Of a DNA stretch of 12,481 nt, positions 1-5,373 are shown in pieces. The position numbers and the translations under genes are program-made. Below the pieces are notes generated by a model. The model saw only the letters and a program-made list of their open reading frames with translations, ran no database searches and was not told the origin of the DNA. The stretch comes from Planctomicrobium sp. (GTDB lineage Bacteria > Planctomycetota > Planctomycetia > Planctomycetales > Planctomycetaceae), in assembly GCA_018659505.1 (NCBI GenBank), contig JABJMI010000942.1, positions 1 to 12,481 of the forward strand, written 5' to 3'. Numbering within the stretch: position 1 is the stretch's first letter; every line of letters starts with the position of its first letter.

Positions 1-1028
1 GTCCCCGATATTGTCCTTCGATTGAAGATAAAGTTGTGAGGTTCGCGGACAAATCTTCGCATCAGATATTCCTCGAACCTGAAGGTAGCAACACGCTTGA
101 ATTCTATTGCAATGGTATTTCAACTTCGCTTCCGCGTGACGTTCAGGATGAGATGATCCATTCCATCAAAGGGTTGGGAAATGCGGAGATTATGCGGTAT
201 GGGTATGCGGTCGAATATGACTTCGCACCGCCGACTCAACTCTTCGCGACACTTGAGACAAAACGTGTTGGAGGACTCTACTTCGCTGGTCAGATCAACG
301 GAACAACAGGCTATGAAGAAGCTGCCGGTCAAGGATTGATCGCAGGTGTGAATGCCGCTTTGAAGGTCGCTGGGAAAGAACCTTTCATTCTTGATCGCTC
401 GCAGGCATATTTAGGGGTCTTGATTGATGATCTCGTAACGAAAGGTGTCGATGAACCGTATCGCATGTTTACTTCGCGAGCGGAATATCGCCTGCTGCTT
501 AGACAGGATAACGCTGATCGCCGTCTTACACCGATTGGCGAACGCATTGGTCTGGTTCAGTCAGATCGCAGTGAACAATTCAAATTGCACGAACATCAAA
601 TTGAACAGGCGACACAGCTGATCAACAAGATTCGGCATAAGGGGAACACTCTCGAAGAATGGTTGCGACGTCCTGAAATTGAATGGCAGCACTTACTCGA
701 ATTCTCACCTGAATTGGGAGAACTGGAAATTTCCCCACGCGCAAGTGAACAGGTGCAAATTGAGGTTAAGTACAGCGGATACATCAAACGCCAACAACTC
801 GACATCGAGCGGCAAAACAAATCGCAGTCGATGAAAATCCCGAGCACGTTCGATTATCACGCCGTTCCTCAATTGAGGAACGAGGCTAAAGAAAAGTTCA
901 CAAGAGTGAAGCCCGCAGACGTCGCTCAGGCAGGCAGAATTAGTGGCATCACCCCGGCTGATCTTGCGATCTTAACTCTCTATCTGCACGAACCGAATCG
1001 CATGGTCCACAAATCAACCGGCGCGTAA
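1..1028 (+). CDS. mnmG: tRNA uridine-5-carboxymethylaminomethyl modification enzyme MnmG (GidA), C-terminal part
   Basis: With MnmE, this FAD enzyme installs the (carboxymethyl)aminomethyl group on C5 of the wobble uridine of certain tRNAs in the cytoplasm. The frame is open to the left edge (first full codon at base 3), so the gene is cut by the window; about 342 codons remain of a family length near 620. The GTG at 36 is internal, because the codons before it read PRYCPSIEDKV, the conserved block containing one of the two functional cysteines (Cys277 in E. coli, from memory). Other family blocks follow in order: HQIFLEPEG, STSLPRDVQ, the FAD-domain segment GLYFAGQINGTTGYEEAAGQ, then EPYRMFTSRAEYRLLLRQDN and the helical MnmE/tRNA-binding tail with YSGYIKRQ. 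The tail ends normally with a TAA stop. The cupin gene begins 15 bp downstream and is probably co-transcribed. Identification is secure. Confidence 0.98.
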   Translation, partial: PRYCPSIEDKVVRFADKSSHQIFLEPEGSNTLEFYCNGISTSLPRDVQDEMIHSIKGLGNAEIMRYGYAVEYDFAPPTQLFATLETKRVGGLYFAGQINGTTGYEEAAGQGLIAGVNAALKVAGKEPFILDRSQAYLGVLIDDLVTKGVDEPYRMFTSRAEYRLLLRQDNADRRLTPIGERIGLVQSDRSEQFKLHEHQIEQATQLINKIRHKGNTLEEWLRRPEIEWQHLLEFSPELGELEISPRASEQVQIEVKYSGYIKRQQLDIERQNKSQSMKIPSTFDYHAVPQLRNEAKEKFTRVKPADVAQAGRISGITPADLAILTLYLHEPNRMVHKSTGA

Positions 1029-1043
1029 TCAGGAACATTCAGC

Positions 1044-1412
1044 ATGTCCAAGACAACTACGGATCAAAAGTTTCAAATCGTCGATTTCGAAACCCTGCCT
1101 GGTGTTCCTTGTCCATGTGGATCAGCCAAACGTGCCTTTGCAGAGTCTGAGCATTCTCCCGGAACGGTTCATGTCACCGAAATCGCTGACGATGCTCGTG
1201 TCCATTATCACAAAGAACACACAGAAACTTATTACATCCTTGAATGTGATGCCGATGCAAAAATCTATCTCGATGGAGAAGAGTTTCCAATCAAGCCAGG
1301 TATGTCGATACTCATTCCCCCTGGAGTCCGGCACCGCGCGATCGGACAAATGAAAATCATCAATATTGTTGTGCCGAAGTTTGACCCAGCCGATGAATTC
1401 TTCGATGACTGA
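1044..1412 (+). CDS. Small single-domain cupin protein
   Basis: A 122-aa cytoplasmic protein with one cupin beta-barrel (about residues 40-112). Cupin motif 1 is seen as H54-Y-H56-x4-E61 and motif 2 as PPGVRH with H97. These four residues are the usual metal ligands (2 His + Glu + His), so a divalent metal site is likely. Family members include isomerases, dioxygenases and sugar-binding proteins, and nothing here selects a substrate. The N-terminal segment carries a Cys-Pro-Cys-Gly motif (C23, C25) outside the barrel, which could be a second metal or redox site. The ATG start has AGGA at 1031-1034, 9 nt upstream. It lies 15 bp behind mnmG and probably shares its transcript, but a functional link to tRNA modification is not implied. 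The cupin assignment is firm and the role is unknown. Confidence 0.9.
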   Translation: MSKTTTDQKFQIVDFETLPGVPCPCGSAKRAFAESEHSPGTVHVTEIADDARVHYHKEHTETYYILECDADAKIYLDGEEFPIKPGMSILIPPGVRHRAIGQMKIINIVVPKFDPADEFFDD

Positions 1413-1432
1413 GCATTAGTTTCAGAAATGAA

Positions 1433-1893
1433 TTACCACGGAGAGAACTGAGGGAAGAAATTCGCTGAAGCAGCAATAAGGTCTCTAATTGTAGAAGTAA
1501 ACTCTTGCTTCAGGATAATGAATTTGTGTAAGCGTTCACGATGTTGAAACTATTGTTTAACCACGAAGCACATAAATAACACGAAAATTAGCTCGTGACA
1601 GACAAAACTGCCTGGACCGCTGAAGATATGCCTGTTTCATCAAAATGATTTATACAGGGTTGAAATCATCATTCATGCGATTCATCTCACAAATTTAGAA
1701 AATTCATTCTGTCTCTTTTCTTTCGTGTAGTTCGTGCTTTTCGTGGTTAAAAGATCTTTGAGCCTTTTAAGTCCGCGAACGGTCACGAATTTGCTGACTG
1801 AATGACCAGTTTCCATCCCACGAAGAGCATGAACAAGGCTTTGCTTTCAATCCTCTTTTTGCTTTTCTCCGTGTCTCAGTGTCTCCGCGGTGA
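1433..1893. repeat. Intergenic region with nested imperfect inverted repeats
   Basis: No credible coding frame is present between the cupin stop and the sigma-factor terminator. The stretch instead holds related repeat units in both orientations. The inner pair is 1557-1586 against 1721-1750: both arms are 30 bp, and the right arm as reverse complement matches the left at 23 of 30 positions, with the first 11 (TTAACCACGAA) and last 8 (ACACGAAA) identical. The outer pair is 1433-1453 against 1873-1893, both around a CC(A/G)CGGAGA core, matching after one 1-base gap. A further plus-oriented unit, CCACGAAGAGCATGAAC, begins at 1818. From memory, CCACGAAGCACACGAAG-like and CCGCGGAGACACGGAG-like sequences are common dispersed intergenic repeats in environmental bacteria including planctomycetes. 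No transposase and no clear target-site duplication are seen, so a mobile origin is only a possibility. Confidence 0.65.
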
Positions 1894-1932
1894 AATTTCT
1901 TCTTTCAGCCAATGAATATCGTCCAAATGAAA

Positions 1933-1972
1933 ACGCCCACAGGACATTGCTTTCACAATGTTCTGTGGGCGT
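1933..1972 (-). terminator. Rho-independent terminator of the ECF sigma-factor gene
   Basis: A 17-bp stem (1933-1949 with 1956-1972) closes a 6-nt loop and is broken only by one G·U-type pair. The GC-rich base ACGCCCACAG/CTGTGGGCGT is followed, on the minus strand, by TTTTCATTT. It lies about 57 bp beyond the sigma-factor stop. On the plus strand the following bases (GATTCTAATTT) are less T-rich, so any termination of rightward transcription from mnmG-cupin would be weaker. Confidence 0.8.
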
Positions 1973-2029
1973 GATTCTAATTTCGAGGCGGCAATGACCT
2001 CCTCGATCTGTTTTCAGAGTTCGCTGAAT

Positions 2030-2581
2030 TCAGGCAGGTTGCAGGTCGCACAGTGCTTCTCGCAGACGTCCGCGAGCAGTGTGCAATCGTCGTTTGATCG
2101 TTCCGACCGGGCTCGCGAAACGCTCGCTCATTTCTTTCAGCGACTGACCTTCGAAGTAGAACGCCAGTAAGGTTTCACGATCCATTGGTCGTAACTGTCC
2201 GATTCCGTCTCGAACCTGACCAGCCTGTTCCGACTGAAGGATATCCTCCAACGGAGCTTGACGTTTTCCGCTGACTCCGCCGAAAGTTTCGGGAGCCTGC
2301 ATGGTCTCGCGAGGTCGACGGACCGCACGGTTAATCGCCATGTGAACTGCGATTCTTTTCAACCAACCGACGAACCGTTCTGGCTCACGCAGCTGATCGA
2401 TTTTTCGCATTGCTCGCAAGAAAACTTCTTGCGTCACTTCCAGCGACTCCGACCGATTTCGCAATCGTCGGAAGACGACAGCGAAGACGACATTTTCGTA
2501 TTCCTTGACCAGTTCACCGAAGGCGTTGCGGTCACCGTTTTGTGCTTTGAGCACCAATTCAACGTTTAAGTTGTCAGTCAT
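2030..2581 (-). CDS. RNA polymerase sigma-70 factor, ECF subfamily
   Basis: A 183-aa two-domain sigma factor that directs core RNA polymerase to a specific promoter set. Sigma region 2 spans about residues 5-85 (LVKEYENVVFAVVFRRL, then VTQEVFLRAMRKIDQL, then ERFVGWLKRIAVHMAINRAV, the core-binding and -10 recognition helices). Region 4 spans about 122-178, with the helix-turn-helix SLKEMSERFASPVGTIKRRL reading the -35 element. There is no region 3 and no C-terminal extension, as expected for ECF factors. I prefer the ATG at 2581 over an in-frame ATG at 2596 because GGGGGAGG lies 5 nt upstream of the former, inside the would-be extra codons. No anti-sigma factor gene is adjacent: a terminator follows directly and the upstream side holds only small uncertain ORFs. 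Control may therefore be transcriptional or by distant partners. Function is firm, regulon unknown. Confidence 0.95.
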   Translation of the reverse strand: MTDNLNVELVLKAQNGDRNAFGELVKEYENVVFAVVFRRLRNRSESLEVTQEVFLRAMRKIDQLREPERFVGWLKRIAVHMAINRAVRRPRETMQAPETFGGVSGKRQAPLEDILQSEQAGQVRDGIGQLRPMDRETLLAFYFEGQSLKEMSERFASPVGTIKRRLHTARGRLREALCDLQPA

Positions 2582-2586
2582 TATGT

Positions 2587-2609
2587 CCTCCCCCATTCGT
2601 TGGGGTGAG
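2587..2609 (-). promoter_or_regulatory. Ribosome binding site of the sigma-factor gene, partly inside a hairpin
   Basis: The minus-strand GGGGGAGG (2587-2594) is the Shine-Dalgarno sequence that fixes the start at 2581. Its G run pairs with an upstream CCCCA (2601-2605 on the plus strand reads TGGGG), forming 5 bp over a 5-nt loop. Three more pairs (2588-2590 with 2607-2609) are possible if one base is bulged. The fold would partly hide the ribosome binding site. The RBS is clear; a control role for the hairpin is inference. Confidence 0.55.
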
Positions 2610-2854
2610 TTGTGAGAAGGACTCCTGCTGATCGTGACAACTTGTCTTGATTGTCAGAAGAGTCGTTCTCTTTGTTTCTCTTAATAAAAAGGGTCGAACC
2701 TTTTCGTCCATTGGTTGTGTCTCTCCGTAAGGGAATGTGAATCACACACATCGACGGAGCCGCGGACTGCTACTAGCTGCATAGAACGTTTGCTGGCTGG
2801 ATAGGCTTTGGCGAATGAAAACATGAATAAAATCCTTAGTTAAAGGTTGAAAAA
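2610..2854. other. Non-coding stretch upstream of the sigma factor and of a short plus-strand ORF
   Basis: No convincing gene is seen here. It must contain the promoter of the leftward sigma-factor gene and perhaps the leader of the 53-aa rightward ORF. The clearest structure is a two-tier inverted repeat at 2723-2759: CTCCGT (2723-2728) pairs with ACGGAG (2754-2759), and within it ATGTG (2735-2739) pairs with CACAT (2747-2751). I recognise no riboswitch family and no strong -35/-10 pair. Confidence 0.4.
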
Positions 2855-3016
2855 ATGATGAATAAGTATCGAGTCGAATCATCACATCGCTGGCTTCGCG
2901 AAGGAGATCGGCAGAGTCAATCTACAAAATCTGGAACACAGGAATTTCTTTGTAGGATATCTACGAAAGAAGAATGCAAAGTTCCAAAGTCATGGCTGGT
3001 GAAACGGCAGTGCTGA
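2855..3016 (+). CDS. Short ORF, possible 53-aa protein of unknown function
   Basis: An ORF starting with two consecutive ATG codons is preceded by AAAGG at 2842-2846, an 8-nt gap and an A-rich run, which is a good ribosome binding site. The product is small and basic, with the segments KYRVESSHRWLREGDRQ and CRISTKEECKVPKSWLVKRQ and three cysteines (residues 33, 41 and 53, the last being C-terminal). The residue make-up looks like a real soluble protein rather than a chance frame, but I recognise no family. It is transcribed away from the sigma-factor gene, so the two could share a divergent promoter region. It could still be chance in a gene-poor stretch. Confidence 0.45.
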   Translation: MMNKYRVESSHRWLREGDRQSQSTKSGTQEFLCRISTKEECKVPKSWLVKRQC

Positions 3017-3079
3017 AGTGAAATAACAGGGCATCTCGCGATGTCTGATTCTCCGCAGCCAGTCGTTGACCAGTGAGTC

Positions 3080-3117
3080 TGAATTGAAAGCGTCGAAGTC
3101 GACGGGGTTTCAGTTCA
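3080..3117. repeat. Inverted repeat, possible transcript end
   Basis: TGAATTGAAA (3080-3089) pairs with TTTCAGTTCA (3108-3117) with one G·T-type mismatch. After a small internal loop, GTCG and CGAC (3092-3095, 3100-3103) continue the stem over a 4-nt loop. It begins 4 bp beyond the stop of the minus-strand 123-aa ORF, where a terminator would sit, but no T run follows on either strand. Confidence 0.5.
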
Positions 3118-3120
3118 AGC

Positions 3121-3492
3121 TCATATGGAAACTGAGCCGTAGGAACCGTTGCGAATAATCGCTAACGACGCCCAAGCTGCGGCCGGTAAATTCCCGGCAT
3201 TTCTAAAGACTCCACCTTGCGGTTTTGCAATGCCATTTTGTTCAAATGAACATTGCTTGCATGCAGGTTGAGGTTTGGATAGCCGTTTCCCGAGACCACT
3301 TAAGGCTGTATCACTTGCCAGATCGCAATACGCATCGGCACGATGAGACTCACTACGATGTTCGCATTCAGAGCGTACATCGAGACGGACTTCATGAGCG
3401 GCGACGACGGATGACATCTTGACGGCAGTCATTGAGACTGTGCCAGTTGTTCCGTTGCTTGCAATACCGTTTGTCATGATGTGCTTTGTCAT
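3121..3492 (-). CDS. Hypothetical 123-aa protein, uncertain gene
   Basis: The ATG start is preceded on the minus strand by AGAGGTG with a 5-nt gap, a good Shine-Dalgarno. The N-terminal two thirds use codons much like the neighbours and read as plausible protein (SSVVAAHEVRLDVRSECEHR), with several Ser/Thr and His and five cysteines in all. The last third (from about residue 90) looks less coding-like. No signal peptide, membrane segment or known domain is seen. A hairpin at 3080-3117 lies just past the stop. The ORF points toward the sigma-factor gene but is separated from it by more than 500 bp containing an opposing short ORF, so an operon with it is unlikely. It may be a real lineage-specific gene or a chance frame. 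Confidence 0.4.
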   Translation of the reverse strand: MTKHIMTNGIASNGTTGTVSMTAVKMSSVVAAHEVRLDVRSECEHRSESHRADAYCDLASDTALSGLGKRLSKPQPACKQCSFEQNGIAKPQGGVFRNAGNLPAAAWASLAIIRNGSYGSVSI

Positions 3493-3510
3493 CGGTGCAC
3501 CTCTTGCGAA

Positions 3511-3732
3511 TTAGTCGCAGATGTCGGTTTGAAAATTCAAACCATCGGGAAACACAATTCGACTCAATGATTTGAGTCGATCACAAAAATGTCTCAGATG
3601 ACGACATTGAGTCATCACCGAGAGTGAGGGTACAATACCCTCTCGATTCGCCAGACGAAAGATGAGTCCGAATGGTTTCACGTACTTTTCTCTACGTCCA
3701 TGGACTGCGTAAGTATCAAAAAGGTTCGTCAT
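3511..3732 (-). CDS. Hypothetical 73-aa ORF overlapping a palindrome cluster, doubtful
   Basis: This frame ends 18 bp before the 123-aa ORF on the same strand, so the two could form a pair. The product would be a small basic protein with LSVMTQCRHLRHFCDRLKSL in its second half and no recognisable domain. Against it: the bases upstream of the ATG are AT-rich with no clear Shine-Dalgarno, and its second half coincides with four inverted repeats (3526-3642) that look like non-coding structure. The palindromes seem to be the more likely function of this DNA. Confidence 0.2.
   Translation of the reverse strand: MTNLFDTYAVHGRREKYVKPFGLIFRLANREGIVPSLSVMTQCRHLRHFCDRLKSLSRIVFPDGLNFQTDICD
3526..3642. 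repeat. Cluster of four short inverted repeats with an internal direct repeat
   Basis: Four palindromes lie within 117 bp. 3526-3543 is GGTTTGAA-aa-TTCAAACC, 8 bp perfect. 3559-3580 is TCGACTCAA-tgat-TTGAGTCGA, 9 bp perfect. 3597-3616 is GATGAC-N8-GTCATC, 6 bp perfect. 3626-3642 is GAGGGTA-caa-TACCCTC, 7 bp perfect. The bases TTGAGTCGATCAC (3572-3584) recur as TTGAGTC-ATCAC (3607-3618) with one base deleted. The cluster lies 184 bp and more upstream of the esterase start at 3826. Possible roles are operators, a structured leader RNA or a repeat remnant; none can be chosen from the sequence alone. Confidence 0.6.
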
Positions 3733-3825
3733 TTTTGAATATTAATTTGATTTTTTGTTCATAAATTGCTTACTTATTCGACTCGCCAAAAGTTATCTCT
3801 CTCACTCTCTGGAGCAGTTTCTGAA

Positions 3826-5331
3826 ATGAACACAAGTCATATATCTTTTCTAGTATTGGTTTTATGCCTTTTCCTGTGTTGTTCGCAGGAGGAGAGTTCA
3901 GCCGCAGAACGACCTACGTTCCAGATTCAGTTTGACAAGGAAGTTTATCCTGCAAATTATTTCGGAAGAGTCTATCTCTTCTTCAGCGAACGTCAGAAAG
4001 AGCCTCGTTTTGGTCCTAATTGGTTCGCACCAGAGCCATTTATATCTTTGGAACCGAATAAATTGGCACCTGGGAAGGCTTTGACAATCGACCTCGCTGA
4101 CCCAGACCTTCGTAAGTTTCCCAAGAATTTTGATGAACTCGACCTCACCGGAATGCGAGTTCAGGCGGTGGTACGGTTCAACTCATTTGAAAGAAATGTT
4201 GGGACCGGAGCCGGTAATGGCTTCAGCGAGCCACTAGAGATCGGAGATCAGGAAATGATCTCCTTGCCAATTACGAGCTTGGTTACGAAGCCGAAGCCCA
4301 CTTTAGATGACCGCTCAACAGTCGTCGCGATTGAGTCCAAGCTCATTAGCGAATTTCTTCAGGCACCATTTTCGCTGCGAGCGACAGTAACTGTCCCGGA
4401 GAGTTATCAAGACAATCCTGATCAACGATATCCGGTCATTTACGAAATCCCTGGGTTCGGCGGAACTCATCTCGACAAAAGACAACTGCAACGACATTTG
4501 GCTCCCAGCACAAATGACCTCGACGTTGAGTTTATCAAAGTGATGCTCGACCCGAGTTGCCCCGGGGGACATCATGTCTTCGCGAATTCAGTGAATAACG
4601 GACCTTATGGTGATGCGCTGGTTCAAGAACTGATCCCGGAAATTGATCGACAATTTCGCACCGATGCTCGTGAACAGGGACGCTTTCTGACGGGTCACTC
4701 CTCGGGAGGCTGGAGTTCGTTCTGGCTGCAATTGCAATATCCAAACTTCTTCGGTGGGACATGGAGTACCTCACCCGATCCACTCGACTTTCGCGACTTC
4801 CAACGGATCAATCTGTATGAGCCAACTGACAATATGTTCGTCGATGCCGCAGGAGAACGGCGTCCACTTGCCCGTATGAATGGCAAAGTACTCGTATGGT
4901 ATGATGACTTCTCTCATATGGAAGATGTCCTCGGCGACGGTGGACAACTGAGAAGTTTCGAGTTCGTATTCAGTCCCCGCGGAAAGGATGGTCATCCACA
5001 GCAGATATGGATTCGCCAAACCGGTGAGATCAATACTGAAGTAGCAGAATACTGGAAAGCTTACGACGTGAATCTTTTCCTACAGCAAAACTGGAAGAAT
5101 CTCGAACCACAACTACGAGGGAAGCTACACCTCTACATGGGAGATCAAGACAACTTCTATCTCGAAGGTGCAACGATGTTGGTAAAAGAATCACTCAACA
5201 GCCTCAACAGCGACGCCGAAGTGACCATCCTCCCCGGCAAAGATCACATGAACCTCTTCCACGATGGACTGCATCAGGAGATTGAGCAGGATATTGCCCA
5301 GAAGTACGTAGACAGATCTAAGAATAGATAA
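3826..5331 (+). CDS. Exported putative esterase, alpha/beta-hydrolase fold
   Basis: A 501-aa protein predicted to be exported. It starts with a hydrophobic signal peptide (MNTSHISFLVLVLCLFLCC, cleavage probably near SSAA at 24-27). The ATG at 3826 is preferred over a TTG at 3766 because it has GGAG at 3811-3814 and puts the signal peptide at the N-terminus. Residues about 30-165 form a separate, probably beta-rich domain. From about 180 the esterase D/enterochelin-esterase-like domain runs (FSLRATVTVPESY, then RYPVIYEIPGFGG), with the nucleophile elbow GHSSGG (Ser292), a candidate Asp in MGDQDNFY (440 or 442) and His474 in GKDHMNL. The triad appears complete. A plausible substrate is an acyl or feruloyl ester of a polysaccharide outside the cytoplasm, but this is not shown. 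It is a stand-alone gene converging on the flippase gene. Confidence 0.88.
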   Translation: MNTSHISFLVLVLCLFLCCSQEESSAAERPTFQIQFDKEVYPANYFGRVYLFFSERQKEPRFGPNWFAPEPFISLEPNKLAPGKALTIDLADPDLRKFPKNFDELDLTGMRVQAVVRFNSFERNVGTGAGNGFSEPLEIGDQEMISLPITSLVTKPKPTLDDRSTVVAIESKLISEFLQAPFSLRATVTVPESYQDNPDQRYPVIYEIPGFGGTHLDKRQLQRHLAPSTNDLDVEFIKVMLDPSCPGGHHVFANSVNNGPYGDALVQELIPEIDRQFRTDAREQGRFLTGHSSGGWSSFWLQLQYPNFFGGTWSTSPDPLDFRDFQRINLYEPTDNMFVDAAGERRPLARMNGKVLVWYDDFSHMEDVLGDGGQLRSFEFVFSPRGKDGHPQQIWIRQTGEINTEVAEYWKAYDVNLFLQQNWKNLEPQLRGKLHLYMGDQDNFYLEGATMLVKESLNSLNSDAEVTILPGKDHMNLFHDGLHQEIEQDIAQKYVDRSKNR

Positions 5332-5373
5332 CCACTGAGACGAGGTGGACAATTGACCAATCTCGAGTCTGTC

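Noticed and set aside
120..847. Antisense frames over the mnmG part (120-332, 329-547, 596-847)
   Set aside because: The plus-strand MnmG motifs run without interruption, so these are shadows of that gene.
1433..1893. Complete insertion sequence with terminal inverted repeats
   Set aside because: No transposase frame, intact or broken, lies between the arms, and no convincing target-site duplication flanks them.
2137..2569. Frames of 63 aa (2137-2328, minus) and 103 aa (2258-2569, plus)
   Set aside because: They overlap the sigma factor, whose regions 2 and 4 are unambiguous, in other frames.
2723..2759. Riboswitch upstream of the short ORF
   Set aside because: The two-tier stem is small, and none of the conserved boxes of known riboswitches are recognisable around it.
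3225..3422. Plus-strand 65-aa frame, rich in His and Arg
   Set aside because: No ribosome binding site and skewed composition; it mirrors the minus-strand 123-aa frame, which has a better start.
3526..3642. CRISPR array
   Set aside because: The palindromes differ from each other and spacing is irregular; there are no identical repeats with unique spacers.
3826..3885. Lipoprotein signal (lipobox) in the esterase
   Set aside because: The Cys pair follows Leu-Phe-Leu, and the residue before the Cys is Leu, not Gly/Ala/Ser, so an ordinary signal peptide is more likely.
5332..5373. Terminator between the esterase and flippase genes
   Set aside because: Short complementary pieces (CGAG/CTCG, GAGA/TCTC, a near-palindrome around CAATTG) exist, but there is no compact stable stem with a T run.
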